Source: an uncultured Methanobrevibacter sp.
Lineage (GTDB): Archaea > Methanobacteriota > Methanobacteria > Methanobacteriales > Methanobacteriaceae
Direction: 5' to 3'
Length of the DNA stretch: 64,000 nt
Assembly (NCBI RefSeq): GCF_900314695.1
Contig: NZ_OMWD01000004.1
Location: 1 to 64,000 of the forward strand
Below the pieces are notes generated by a model. The model ran no database searches. It was given only the letters and a program-made list of their open reading frames with translations, and had not been told where the DNA came from. A program made the position numbers and the translations under genes. This document shows positions 18,665 through 27,217 of this stretch, in pieces. Each line of letters opens with the position of its first letter. Position 1 is the stretch's first letter.

Positions 18665-18922
18665 CCCAACTCCACCCCGGGATTCTACAAGCATCGCATG
18701 TTAATAGTAGAGCTGCTCCCTTCCGGGCCTGACCCATTCCCATATTGAAGATGACTAATTTTTACCCTCCAGTAAAAATCTCACCACCACCAATCCTGCA
18801 GGACGAGGTTTCTATGTTGTTTTTTCTAGGCTTATACTCTCTTAAAAAGCCGCCTCCTGAACTTCGACCGCACCAAAGGGGGTATGTGCTTACAGAGGAC
18901 CCCTAACCCTCCAGTCTAGCCA
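18665..18922 (-). ncRNA. ffs: SRP RNA (7S RNA), archaeal type
   Basis: Minus-strand sequence contains the conserved SRP54-binding helix 8 (GTCAGGCCCGGAAGGGAGCAGC, read at about 18714-18735), the Alu-domain UGUAAG and GGUGCGG elements near the 5' end, and a long central helix 5 region. The 5' end is set by a TATA box 25-30 bases upstream and the 3' end by a T6 tract; both ends are good to a few bases. The RNA is the scaffold of the signal recognition particle. Confidence 0.9.
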
Positions 18923-18943
18923 ATATTAATATATGATATTAAT

Positions 18944-18954
18944 ATTATATAAAT
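18944..18954 (-). promoter_or_regulatory. TATA box of the SRP RNA gene
   Basis: Minus strand ATTTATATAAT is centred about 28 bases before the RNA 5' end at 18921-18922, preceded by a purine-rich BRE-like stretch. The 19-bp ATATTAATATnATATATTAATAT tract between box and start is nearly palindromic. Confidence 0.65.
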
Positions 18955-19080
18955 GTTACCTAAAATTTCCTATTAAATAATAAAAAAATAAAATAAAAAA
19001 AATTTCTAGAAAAAAAATTTTTTATAGTAATTAATTAAAAAAGCTTAAAAAATAAATAAAATAAATAATACGAAAGTAAA

Positions 19081-19470
19081 TTAAAATATTTCTTGAATAA
19101 TATCCCCATCAGATATAATACCTACCAATTTACCATCTTCAACAACTGGAAGCTGATTTAAAATTCCAGAAGAAGAAACACATTCTTTCATCATTTTTAT
19201 AGCGGATTCCAGACTGTCATCAGGTGATATTGTAATGACAGATCTAATCATTATTTCATCAACACTAGTTCCCAATTCATATTTATCAAGGATTAAATTA
19301 TGACCCACATCAGTTGCGGTTATAATTCCAATTAATTTATCATCCTCAACAACAGGAAGAGAACTAACTTTATGTTTCATCAATTTTTCAAAAGCATATA
19401 CAACATCTATGTCTGAAGTGGTTGTAATCACATCAGTTGTCATTATATCCTTAACTTTCTTGTTCAACAT
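19081..19470 (-). CDS. Two-CBS-domain protein
   Basis: The 129-residue protein is two CBS domains in tandem (residues ~1-60 and ~68-129), each with the typical MTTDVITTT / MIRSVITISPDD start and PVVEDxKLxGIIT/S end. Such Bateman pairs bind adenosine nucleotides or SAM and usually regulate a partner. The start lies inside the end of the 2-phosphoglycerate kinase gene (about 20-base overlap), so regulation of that kinase or its pathway is a reasonable inference. I prefer the second of two adjacent Met codons. Confidence 0.85.
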   Translation of the reverse strand: MLNKKVKDIMTTDVITTTSDIDVVYAFEKLMKHKVSSLPVVEDDKLIGIITATDVGHNLILDKYELGTSVDEIMIRSVITISPDDSLESAIKMMKECVSSSGILNQLPVVEDGKLVGIISDGDIIQEIF

Positions 19471-20362
19471 CATCTATTCCTCCGAATTTTTCAAGAATAT
19501 CACTTACCATGATATCTATAGTTTCATTAATATCCACATTATTAATTATACGTGCATCATGAATTTTTGCCTGTTCAACTAAAAATTTTTGAGTTTTCCT
19601 AATAGTAGGGAAATAATCCATATACCTTTCAAGAGACCTTTTAACCCAAGGCTGCCTACATCTTGAATAAAATCTTTGTCTGTGAGATTCTTCATCATCT
19701 ACAGTTAAAGTAAAGATAATAATATTATTATTTTCAATTAGTTCCTCTTTAACGAATCCTGGAACAATATGGACACCTTCAATGATAGTACTGATACCCT
19801 CCTTTACAGACCGCTCAATAATTGCTTCAATACCTACATTAACAACATCGACATGATTAATAAAACCTTCAACAACAGAATCAATACGAATAGAAGGGGT
19901 TCTTAAACTTTCATATGCATCAAAACTAGATTTATGAATAACTGGACTTAAATCTTTTGAAATAATCTTACGCATGACTTCACGAATCATATCTGTACTG
20001 ATAAGATTCTTCAGACGTAATCTACTGGCTAACTCAAAAGCCATTGATGAAGTTCCAACTCCGGATGCTCCACCAATCAAAATAATCAAAGGTTTTTTAG
20101 AAGTCCTAAGAGACCGCCAGTTACAATATTTTTGAGCAATATTTGGGTCAATTGCTTTTAGATGGTTTAATACTTCATTCGCCAAATCAAAACTGGAAAT
20201 TTCAGTAATATTTTTTTTAATTAAATCAGCTTCAATATCACTAGCTATCGCATGTGCTCTTTCTGTACCCAAATCTGCAACGTTAAGAGAACGAGAAAGG
20301 ATTCCTTTTGAAAATGGTTCCTTATACTGTTTACCATCCACATCTCCAATAACCCAAATCAT
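19451..20362 (-). CDS. pgk2: 2-phosphoglycerate kinase
   Basis: The 303-residue protein has an N-terminal ATP-cone-like segment (~1-85) and a P-loop kinase domain starting with ILIGGASGVGTSS (~95-108), then STDMIREVMR and TIIEGVHIVPGF. This matches archaeal 2-phosphoglycerate kinase, which makes 2,3-diphosphoglycerate, the precursor of cyclic 2,3-DPG, an abundant solute in Methanobacteriales. It is co-transcribed with the CBS protein. In this organism, without extreme heat, the product may serve as a phosphate or carbon store. Confidence 0.85.
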   Translation of the reverse strand: MIWVIGDVDGKQYKEPFSKGILSRSLNVADLGTERAHAIASDIEADLIKKNITEISSFDLANEVLNHLKAIDPNIAQKYCNWRSLRTSKKPLIILIGGASGVGTSSMAFELASRLRLKNLISTDMIREVMRKIISKDLSPVIHKSSFDAYESLRTPSIRIDSVVEGFINHVDVVNVGIEAIIERSVKEGISTIIEGVHIVPGFVKEELIENNNIIIFTLTVDDEESHRQRFYSRCRQPWVKRSLERYMDYFPTIRKTQKFLVEQAKIHDARIINNVDINETIDIMVSDILEKFGGIDDVEQES

Positions 20363-20463
20363 AATATCACATTAATAAGAATATGATTAAATATTTTAAG
20401 TTATTGTTAAATAAAATTTGTCATTTGATTTTTTGAAAAAATAGAAAAAAAATGAATAAAAAA

Positions 20464-21153
20464 TTATTCATCTAAAGAAATAAGGCTTAAATCATAATTA
20501 GAACCATCTTTAATGTCAATTAAAATAGCACCATTATCTTTAAGCATTCCAGGATTAGCTACATCAGTAGTTTTTCCAATTTTACTAATTGATTTAGCTT
20601 CATGAATATGACCGCAAAGATTAATTTCAGGCTCAAATTCATGAATGGATTTTAGAATTCCAGAACTTCCAACATGTTCACCATTTGCAACCCTATCCGC
20701 TTCAGTATTGAAAGGTGGGGCATGAGTAACCAATATTTTTACTTTAGGAATTTCTGAATTGTAAACATAATCATAATTAGCTAATAAATCATAAACTTCA
20801 GCATAAATCTTATCATCATCCATTTCTCCAGGAGTATCGAATGGAGTAGGATTAGAACCGCCAAAACCAAATAGAATAGCGTCCCCATAAGCGATAATGT
20901 TATTATGAAGACAAAATGCCACTTCATTAATCGCATTACATATTCCGGTAGGGTCACAATTACCTGGAATAGCTATTACATCCACATCAAAATCTGCTAC
21001 TTTATTAATAAAAGTAGAAACAAAGTCTAACGGTCCAAAATCAGTTATATCACCTAAAATTAATACTAAATCAATATCATTATTGTTTAAGTAATTATAT
21101 AAATTTTCGTTTTCTTCACCGTGAACATCACTAATTGCTAAAATTTTAGTCAT
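20464..21153 (-). CDS. Calcineurin-like metallophosphoesterase
   Basis: The 229-residue protein carries the metallophosphoesterase motifs in order: SDVHGE (~7-12), LGDITDFGP, PGNCDP (Cys in place of the usual His of GNHD), VTHAPP and CGHIHE. Two metal ions are therefore expected; the GNCD variant occurs in archaeal members. Substrate unknown. It follows the gene at 21163 by nine bases and probably belongs to the same three-gene unit. Confidence 0.85.
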   Translation of the reverse strand: MTKILAISDVHGEENENLYNYLNNNDIDLVLILGDITDFGPLDFVSTFINKVADFDVDVIAIPGNCDPTGICNAINEVAFCLHNNIIAYGDAILFGFGGSNPTPFDTPGEMDDDKIYAEVYDLLANYDYVYNSEIPKVKILVTHAPPFNTEADRVANGEHVGSSGILKSIHEFEPEINLCGHIHEAKSISKIGKTTDVANPGMLKDNGAILIDIKDGSNYDLSLISLDE

Positions 21154-21162
21154 TTTATCACC

Positions 21163-21690
21163 TTATTGTTCTAAAAAGAAAGATCCCATCTCTTTTAAAC
21201 CAACTTGAAGGTCAGGTTTATCTCCATGTAATTGTACAGTAACATCATCATCAAACTCTATTATGAGACCATTCCATTCTGCAATTTCCTGAACTCTTTC
21301 TTCAGCTAATGGAACTTTTAAATTTATTCTACCAGTAGTTAAACCAGGAGGAGTATTTACAAGGAATCTTGATTTGGAATTTGCGAATTCAAACACTTCT
21401 TCTCCTTGCATGGCTTGTTTAAATAAGTCAAGCCAATGGTCAACATATTCATCGCCTTCTTCTTCAGCCATTATCAAAAGAGTTCTTTGAATATTATTTA
21501 AAGACATTTCAGCTTTTGCCAAACCATTGATTAATTCTGGATGAGAAGGGTCTCTTTTATATGAACTGATAGAAGATCTGATTATACCCATCTCAGCATT
21601 AACTCCCTTAGGAATATCATAACCTTTTTTACTTAAATCTGTAAGGAGATGATGATTAACTAACCAATTTTGTTCAGACGGTAAGCTCAT
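21163..21690 (-). CDS. Conserved archaeal protein, possibly DUF2096
   Basis: The 175-residue soluble protein has a helical N-terminal half (~1-105) and a beta-rich C-terminal half with PPGLTTGRINLKVPLAEERVQE and FDDDVTVQLHGDKPDLQVG. The latter is conserved-looking and may bind a ligand. It recalls the methanogen family DUF2096, but that is from memory. It overlaps the upstream small gene by four bases (ATGA type), so they are translated together. Confidence 0.7.
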   Translation of the reverse strand: MSLPSEQNWLVNHHLLTDLSKKGYDIPKGVNAEMGIIRSSISSYKRDPSHPELINGLAKAEMSLNNIQRTLLIMAEEEGDEYVDHWLDLFKQAMQGEEVFEFANSKSRFLVNTPPGLTTGRINLKVPLAEERVQEIAEWNGLIIEFDDDVTVQLHGDKPDLQVGLKEMGSFFLEQ

Positions 21691-21953
21691 AAATGTCCAC
21701 CTATAATTTTTAAAGTAGTATGATTGATTTTAGCATCAGCTTCTTTCAATTCATTTTCAATTTCGCTGATATTTTGATAGGAATCTAAAAATAATACATG
21801 GTGAGTTGAAGTACCTGCAATATTTAAAATTGCAATTTCATCACTTTGTTTTAATTCTCTTTTTTCAATAGTCGCTTTAAATTGAACATATGGTTCATAT
21901 TCTTCTGGAAGGTCAGAATATTTGAATATTCCATCCAATGTTGCTAAAAACAT
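21687..21953 (-). CDS. Small conserved methanogen protein, possibly DUF749
   Basis: The 88-residue alpha/beta protein has no membrane segment or metal motif. It heads a unit with the genes at 21163 and 20464. The sequence (FLATLDGIFKYSDLPEEYEPYVQFKA, FLDSYQNISEIENEL) resembles a small methanogen-specific family that I recall as DUF749. Function unknown; the fixed neighbours suggest a shared role. Confidence 0.65.
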   Translation of the reverse strand: MFLATLDGIFKYSDLPEEYEPYVQFKATIEKRELKQSDEIAILNIAGTSTHHVLFLDSYQNISEIENELKEADAKINHTTLKIIGGHL

Positions 21954-22054
21954 AATTACACCTCTAATATATTTTAGTATATTTTATCTTGATAATCATA
22001 TATAAAGATGATTATAGATTATTCGTATGAATACAAACAAAAAAAATAATCCAT

Positions 22055-22081
22055 AAAAAAAAGGTTATCAAAAAGATAACC
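22055..22081 (-). terminator. Intrinsic-type terminator of hdrCB
   Basis: On the minus strand GGTTATC-TTTTT-GATAACC (22081-22063) is followed directly by eight T residues. Confidence 0.75.
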
Positions 22082-22110
22082 ATTACCCGAATTGTGTTTT
22101 CAAGGCCTAA

Positions 22111-22140
22111 AATAAAAAAAATAAAAGGATAAAAATCCTT
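22111..22140 (-). terminator. First terminator hairpin behind hdrB
   Basis: On the minus strand AAGGAT-TTTT-ATCCTT (22140-22125) is followed by a T-rich tract, only a few bases after the hdrB stop. With the second hairpin downstream it makes a double terminator. Confidence 0.65.
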
Positions 22141-22144
22141 AAAT

Positions 22145-23041
22145 TTATTTAGCGTTTTCACCTAATGCTTTAGCGAGTGCAGGAGTTGCATCGATTCTTT
22201 GAGCATCAAATGTTAATTCTTCAGGGGATAATCCCATTGCTAATCCGTATAATTGAGCTAAGTGGAAAACAGGAAGAGCAAAGTCAGTTCCGTATTTTTC
22301 ATTAACTTCAACTTGTCCTTGGTCAAATTGTAAGTGACAGAATGGACATACGTTAACAATTGCATCTACACCAGCTGCAGTCATGTGATCGAGTTTTTCT
22401 TTGGTGAAACTAGTGGTTACATCAAGGTCTCTGGATCTTAAACCTCCACCAGCACCACAGCACATCATTTTGTCTTTGTAATCTACAGATTTAGCACCAG
22501 TAATTTCAACGAGGTCATCTAAAATAGATGGGTCTTCTGCGTTGTCTTCAATACCGATGGTTTCAGTAGGTTTTAAGAAGTGGCAACCGTAGTGTACAGC
22601 AACATTTAAGTCTAAAGGTTTTTCGATTAAGGAAGCTAATTTTTCAAATCCTACATCATCTCTTAAGATTTGAGCAAAGTGTTTAACATTAGTAGTTCCT
22701 TTGAATTCTCTTCCAACTTCTGCTAAGTTAGCATTAATTTTTGCTTTTTTGTCTTCATCTTCTTTTAACATGTGGTTACATTCGAATAATGAACCGAAAC
22801 ATCCGTTACATTCGGTCATGATGTCAGCACCCATGTCTTCAGCAATAGTTAAGTTACGAGCTGCAATAGTAGCCCAGGTTTCTTCATCGAAAGAACCGAA
22901 TACACCAGGAGCAGGACAACAAGATGCACCTTCCATGTCTTTTAATTCAATATCTAAAGCTTCAAATAATTTTCTGGTAGCTTTTTCAACACCAGGATAA
23001 CGGTTGTTCATGATACAACCTAAGAAATATGCAATTTCCAT
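22145..23041 (-). CDS. hdrB: CoB-CoM heterodisulfide reductase subunit B
   Basis: The 298-residue protein has both CCG domains that bind the noncubane [4Fe-4S] clusters where the CoM-S-S-CoB heterodisulfide is reduced: GASCCPAPG with CNGCFG in the first half and HYGCHFLKP with MMCCGAGGG and CPFCHLQFD in the second. It acts with HdrC and HdrA (not in this window) and the MvhADG hydrogenase in the bifurcating complex that also reduces ferredoxin. It follows hdrC by 23 bases. Confidence 0.95.
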   Translation of the reverse strand: MEIAYFLGCIMNNRYPGVEKATRKLFEALDIELKDMEGASCCPAPGVFGSFDEETWATIAARNLTIAEDMGADIMTECNGCFGSLFECNHMLKEDEDKKAKINANLAEVGREFKGTTNVKHFAQILRDDVGFEKLASLIEKPLDLNVAVHYGCHFLKPTETIGIEDNAEDPSILDDLVEITGAKSVDYKDKMMCCGAGGGLRSRDLDVTTSFTKEKLDHMTAAGVDAIVNVCPFCHLQFDQGQVEVNEKYGTDFALPVFHLAQLYGLAMGLSPEELTFDAQRIDATPALAKALGENAK

Positions 23042-23064
23042 ATTATAACTCTCCTCAATTAAAT

Positions 23065-24054
23065 TTATTCTTTTAATCCGCCGGTTGCTTCATCGTAACC
23101 GATTAATTCATCAAATCCAGTAAGTTTACAAATTTTTTGTACTTCTTCTAATGCTTCAGGGAAAGCGTGAGTAGTTGGTGGAATTTCAGCAAGACCAATT
23201 TTAGCTCTTAAAGCTTTTGTAGCATCATTGATTGGTACACCGTGACCAGTATTCATTACAAATACACCAGTCATTTTGTGTGGTTTTGCCATGTATCCAG
23301 CATGTGCTGCGATGTTACGTGCTTTTTTGATGATTTCTACAATTTTAACACTTCTGAGACATCTTTCTTGGCAAGTGTAACAGGTAGTACACATCCATAA
23401 AGCATCATCAGCAATAACTTCTTCTTTTAATCCTAATAAACATTTTCTGACAATTTGTCTTACTTTGTATGGGGTTCTTCTTCCAGAAGGACAACTTCCA
23501 CTACAAGTACCACATTGGAAACAGTGTTTTACAGTTTCAATTCCAGCATCAATGAACTCAGCAGTGAAATCTGGGTCACGATTACTATCATTTAATAATT
23601 CTTTATCAGTTAATAAAGTCATATTATCTCCTTTTTTATCTTCATTTGATTTTTCTTCATTTTCATCAGCATCTACTTCTTCAGAAGTTTCTTCAACTTC
23701 TTCAGCTGATTCTTCAACAATAGATTCGTCAGATTCTACTCCATCTTCAACAAGAACTTCAGCTTCCTCATCAGCTTCAGTTTCTTCCACAATTTCTTCA
23801 GATGGAACTTTATCTGGTTTAGAAAACTTAACAACAGTTTCTTTTTCTATTGTGTCTCCTTCTAAAGTTTCGATGTCTTTTTTAAAAGTCAACTCTTTAG
23901 AACCATCCTCTTTTTTATCAAAAGATATAGATATTCCTTTGGTTCTTCCAGGAGTAACTTCGACATCATCAGATGTGTTTGAAACATCAGTTTTGATGTC
24001 TTTTCCTTCATTTTCTCCTTTAAATAGATGTTTAAGACGATTTACTATAGACAT
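23065..24054 (-). CDS. hdrC: CoB-CoM heterodisulfide reductase subunit C with long acidic N-terminal extension
   Basis: Residues ~146-329 are a normal HdrC with two [4Fe-4S] motifs (CFQCGTCSGSCPSGRR and CTTCYTCQERC), which carry electrons between HdrA and HdrB. Ahead of this lies a ~145-residue extension that is not part of usual HdrC: a short basic start (MSIVNRLKHLFKG), a strand-rich piece and a long Glu-rich tail. The start at 24054 has GAGGTG eight bases upstream. An internal ATG (23620-23622) begins MTLLTDKEL, the expected HdrC start, and is preceded by AAAAAAGGAGATAAT, an excellent ribosome site. Both a long and a standard 185-residue form are therefore likely. Confidence 0.9.
   Translation of the reverse strand: MSIVNRLKHLFKGENEGKDIKTDVSNTSDDVEVTPGRTKGISISFDKKEDGSKELTFKKDIETLEGDTIEKETVVKFSKPDKVPSEEIVEETEADEEAEVLVEDGVESDESIVEESAEEVEETSEEVDADENEEKSNEDKKGDNMTLLTDKELLNDSNRDPDFTAEFIDAGIETVKHCFQCGTCSGSCPSGRRTPYKVRQIVRKCLLGLKEEVIADDALWMCTTCYTCQERCLRSVKIVEIIKKARNIAAHAGYMAKPHKMTGVFVMNTGHGVPINDATKALRAKIGLAEIPPTTHAFPEALEEVQKICKLTGFDELIGYDEATGGLKE
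23620..23635 (-). promoter_or_regulatory. Internal Shine-Dalgarno and start codon for short HdrC
   Basis: Minus strand AAAAGGAGATAATATG places GGAG five bases before an in-frame ATG, at the position where HdrC proteins normally begin. Confidence 0.65.
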
Positions 24055-24237
24055 TGAAAACACACCTCGGATAATCATTGGATAATTTCCTCAAATCCTT
24101 ACTAATATTCTTTAAAAGAACATATATAAAGGTTACTAAAATTTTTGCTAGTGTAATCCAAATGATTACACTATAAAAAAAATTTTTATTAACCTAAAAA
24201 AATATAACTATTATCAACAAAAAGAGGAAAGAAGCAA

Positions 24238-24981
24238 ATGATAAAAAAATTCGAAATTAAATCACATGACGGTCCTGGAAGAATCGGAAAACTTGACGGA
24301 AACTTAACTCCAAAAATTTTTTACAAAAATCAGATGAAAATTGCTCCTAATCAGGGTTCCTCATACAATATTGACCGTGAAATTGCAGAATTCAATGTAA
24401 AAGAAACATTAAGATTAGCTAAAGAACATGTTAATGATGCAGATATCGCAGTTATTCAAGGATCCAAATATATTGATTTAAGATTAGAATGCATGAAACA
24501 ACTAGAAAAAATAGGTTACAATGGTTTTATCATAGCTAATGGAGATGCTCTTCTAACCAATCCAAGAGAATTAGTAGAAGTAGTCACTTCCCTTAAGAAA
24601 GAATCTAAAAAATCAAGTTACTTTATTTTTTCATTTGCAGAACTTTCTTTTATGCCCATTTTAACTTATATGGGGATTGACGGATTCCTAGCAGATTCTG
24701 CGAATTATTACAGTCATTTGAATGTACTTCAAACTCCAACAAAAGCATATGATTTGAATACATACCCAATTTATGATGACATCACACAAAAAGAACTAGA
24801 AGAAAAAAACATTGAAAATATGGAATTTACAATAAAAGAAATCCATGCACATATGAAAAATAATTCATTGAGAAATTTAGTTGAAGAAAGATCAGGAACA
24901 ACACCCCAAAACATCTCAACTTTAAAAATTCTCGATAAAACTCAAATGGATTACTTATTGGAATACACCAAATTATTTTAA
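24238..24981 (+). CDS. TGT/ArcS-like protein lacking the usual C-terminal domains
   Basis: The 247-residue protein resembles the N-terminal tRNA-guanine transglycosylase-like domain of archaeosine synthase ArcS/TgtA2 (FEIKSHDGPGRIGKLDG, ADIAVIQGSKYIDLR, GYNGFIIANGDALLTNPREL). The PCxxKPY-type catalytic region and the PUA domain of full-length ArcS are absent; the usual length is more than twice this. It may be one half of a split archaeosine system or a TGT-fold relative with another role. GAGGAAAGAAG precedes the ATG. Its end overlaps the convergent gene by nine bases. Confidence 0.65.
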   Translation: MIKKFEIKSHDGPGRIGKLDGNLTPKIFYKNQMKIAPNQGSSYNIDREIAEFNVKETLRLAKEHVNDADIAVIQGSKYIDLRLECMKQLEKIGYNGFIIANGDALLTNPRELVEVVTSLKKESKKSSYFIFSFAELSFMPILTYMGIDGFLADSANYYSHLNVLQTPTKAYDLNTYPIYDDITQKELEEKNIENMEFTIKEIHAHMKNNSLRNLVEERSGTTPQNISTLKILDKTQMDYLLEYTKLF

Positions 24982-25395
24982 AATTTTAAATGATTGAATG
25001 ATATTTTTGAATTGCCTTTCAGATTCACCAGAGACATCTAAAGTCCTCAACTCAAAAATATAAATCTCACCATTTTCTATAAAGACATAAGTGTGGATAT
25101 CAAAGTTTATTTCAGGAGTATCCATATTGGCATGCAACTTAATTGAATCCAACCCTGCAATTTCAACAAAATCAGAAGCAATGATTACTCCACCATCATC
25201 AGATATCGCATCCTCCATGAATATCTTATAATCATCAAGATTTGTCGCTGTTGGAAACATAACTGCATTAATTAAATTATCCTGACCTTTGGACAATGTC
25301 GCAATGCAATCCGGATTTGACAATATGTCTGCCTTTTCAACTTCCCATTCGTCGGGATATTCGAAAGTGATTTTTCCACTATTAAAAGTTCTCAT
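24973..25395 (-). CDS. Small soluble protein, PsbP/DUF1795-like
   Basis: The 140-residue protein opens with FEYPDEWEVEKADILSNPDC and proceeds as an alternating strand/helix sequence that recalls the PsbP-like/DUF1795 fold (a domain starting with a YPxxW motif). There is no signal peptide. It follows the coiled-coil gene by three bases and is presumably co-transcribed. The fold is suggested only by the opening motif and length. Confidence 0.6.
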   Translation of the reverse strand: MRTFNSGKITFEYPDEWEVEKADILSNPDCIATLSKGQDNLINAVMFPTATNLDDYKIFMEDAISDDGGVIIASDFVEIAGLDSIKLHANMDTPEINFDIHTYVFIENGEIYIFELRTLDVSGESERQFKNIIQSFKILK

Positions 25396-25398
25396 GAA

Positions 25399-26310
25399 TT
25401 ACTCCTCTTTTTTGGATGTTTCAATAGTTTCTGGAGCTTCTTCTATAGTGTCAATATATTTTGAGAAAGGTTCTGGAAGTTTTGGCATTACTTCTTTTAA
25501 GATTTCAGCTGCATCAAGTTCCAATGCCTGTCCTGAAAGCAATTGATTAACGTCAAATTCAAATTCAAATGGTTTTAGTAAATCTCCAGTAGGTACCCTT
25601 AAATTAATCTTGTTCTTATTCAATATCATTTTAAGAGTACTTGTATTTCTAATCTGCTCATTCATATCTTCAACAGTACTATTTATCTCATATGCTATAG
25701 CTTTATTTTTCTCATTAACATCATGTTTGGATTTTTCAATGGATTTTTCCAAATCCTTAACCAAAAGAGCATTTCTTCTGTTGATATTGTCACGAGCTTC
25801 ATCAATAACAACATTTATTGCATTCAAAATAGATTTGTTGAGTTCCACATTATAAGCCAAAATCATTTTATTTTTATAATCGAGTTCTTTAAAAATAGCT
25901 ACTCTTTCATCATCGATTTTAGTAATTTTTTTGTTTAGTTCATGAATTTCATCTTTGGCTTTAATGAGTTCTTCCTTATCAGTTAACTGTTCCTTTAAGG
26001 AATCCACATCATCAAAAAAAGAGCCCTTAAGAGTCTGAATTTGGTCTTGAAGATTAGCAATCTCATCATCTTTTTCCTGAATTGTCTGATTAAACTCCTC
26101 AAGTTTTTCATCAGAAAACTGATTATCAATTAAATTTTCATATTCCTCTTGAGCAAGAACTTTCACCAATTCATTATCTTCAAAAGGATCCTCCTTTTTA
26201 AGACTTACTTGCTTTTGTTTAGATTCTTTTTCAACAGTGTTACCATCTTTATCTTTACTATTATATTTTTTAGTATAAACTCGGACAGTTCTAAATTCAT
26301 CACTTTCCAT
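25399..26310 (-). CDS. Coiled-coil protein of unknown function
   Basis: The 303-residue soluble protein has a basic N-terminus, a long heptad-rich coiled coil (~55-215) and a C-terminal part with short hydrophobic clusters (RVPTGDLLKPFEFEFDVNQLLSGQALELDAAEILKEVMPKLPEPFSKYI). I choose ATG 26310 because GGTG lies five bases upstream; a GTG at 26322 would add four residues. It may be a structural or scaffold protein; the C-terminal block could be the conserved functional part. Confidence 0.65.
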   Translation of the reverse strand: MESDEFRTVRVYTKKYNSKDKDGNTVEKESKQKQVSLKKEDPFEDNELVKVLAQEEYENLIDNQFSDEKLEEFNQTIQEKDDEIANLQDQIQTLKGSFFDDVDSLKEQLTDKEELIKAKDEIHELNKKITKIDDERVAIFKELDYKNKMILAYNVELNKSILNAINVVIDEARDNINRRNALLVKDLEKSIEKSKHDVNEKNKAIAYEINSTVEDMNEQIRNTSTLKMILNKNKINLRVPTGDLLKPFEFEFDVNQLLSGQALELDAAEILKEVMPKLPEPFSKYIDTIEEAPETIETSKKEE

Positions 26311-26408
26311 TATTACACCCACTCTATAATATTAAATAAGATTAGTTTAATTTAAATAGTTAATTATTTATTTATCGAAAAAAAAGAAAAAAGAAAAAAA
26401 GTAATTTA

Positions 26409-26564
26409 TTATTTGTTTTCCTTTTCAATCCACAACAACATAGCCTCTTCAATCGCTCTGGAATACCAACCAGTTTTAAATAACATCTTACTAGAGGCTA
26501 ATCTGCGAAAATTCAAGTCAATATCATTATTGATGCTAATAGTAACACGTTTGTTTTTAGACAT
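26409..26564 (-). CDS. 51-residue ribbon-helix-helix-like protein
   Basis: This short frame encodes MSKNKRVTISINNDI followed by two predicted helices (LNFRRLASSKMLF and WYSRAIEEAMLLWIEKENK). A basic N-terminal strand of the form KRVTISINxD plus two helices is the ribbon-helix-helix (CopG/Arc) DNA-binding plan, seen in antitoxins and small repressors. No toxin-like gene is adjacent. It lies in the gap behind the coiled-coil gene and could be an orphan regulator. Confidence 0.65.
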   Translation of the reverse strand: MSKNKRVTISINNDIDLNFRRLASSKMLFKTGWYSRAIEEAMLLWIEKENK

Positions 26565-26774
26565 ACAATTAGATAGTACATACTAGTTAATAAATGCTTC
26601 AGTGTTTTTTCAGGTCATTTTTCTATGTAAAAATGAATATTAGCATGATTTAATCTAAATATAGTGTGTATAAATGTTTTTAAAATTTCAATTTTTTAAT
26701 TCTGAAAGATTTTGGAAAGTCATTGAATGTTTAAATCCAACAATATGAAAATTCATTGAATATGTGAAATATGA

Positions 26775-26918
26775 TTAGTCAACCTGCTTCCATTCATTGT
26801 TTCCCAAATGTTCATATTTATTGCCGTCGGGACCTTCATGAATTTCTCCGGTGCGAATTATTCTACCTTCCTGTTTACTGTAAAATGCACCTTTATCATT
26901 ATCTGAACCATCAGACAT
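26775..26918 (-). CDS. 47-residue hydrophilic peptide, unknown
   Basis: A perfect GAGGTG five bases before ATG and the codon pattern support this short gene. The peptide (MSDGSDNDKGAFYSKQEGRI to GNNEWKQVD) is polar, has no Cys or membrane segment, and shows a GEIHEGPDGNKYEHLGNNEW core with regularly placed Gly and aromatic residues, as in a small beta domain. Function unknown. Confidence 0.6.
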   Translation of the reverse strand: MSDGSDNDKGAFYSKQEGRIIRTGEIHEGPDGNKYEHLGNNEWKQVD

Positions 26919-27171
26919 TTTTTCACCTCACAAATTTAATTATTAATGTTTTTTAATTTAAGAAAGTGCAATAATTGTCACAATCAAAAAACACAAATAG
27001 CAATTTTTTATTAAAAATTTTTAATAGTTTTTGTTATTCCAATTATATAAATTGATACCCTCAAATTTCATCAGAAACTATTCGAAAAGCATACAATTTA
27101 CCCATATTTAATGAATTTCTGACATTTTTTCATTTTAAATCCATTTTTGTAAAAAATAATTTACTGAAAAG

Positions 27172-27185
27172 AGATTTATATAAAC
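27172..27185 (+). promoter_or_regulatory. TATA box of the hydroxyacyl-CoA dehydrogenase gene
   Basis: GATTTATATAAAC is centred about 40 bases before the ATG, so transcription should start near 27204 with a short leader containing AGAGGTG. The remaining 26919-27171 is AT-rich; I see no gene in it. Confidence 0.6.
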
Positions 27186-27217
27186 AATTTCAAAAATAAG
27201 AATAGAGGTGTATCAAA

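Noticed and set aside
23465..24085. A 206-codon Ser-rich plus-strand frame opposite hdrC
   Set aside because: Its Ser-rich content is the reverse complement of Glu-rich GAA/GAT codons in the hdrC extension. No ribosome site or family match.
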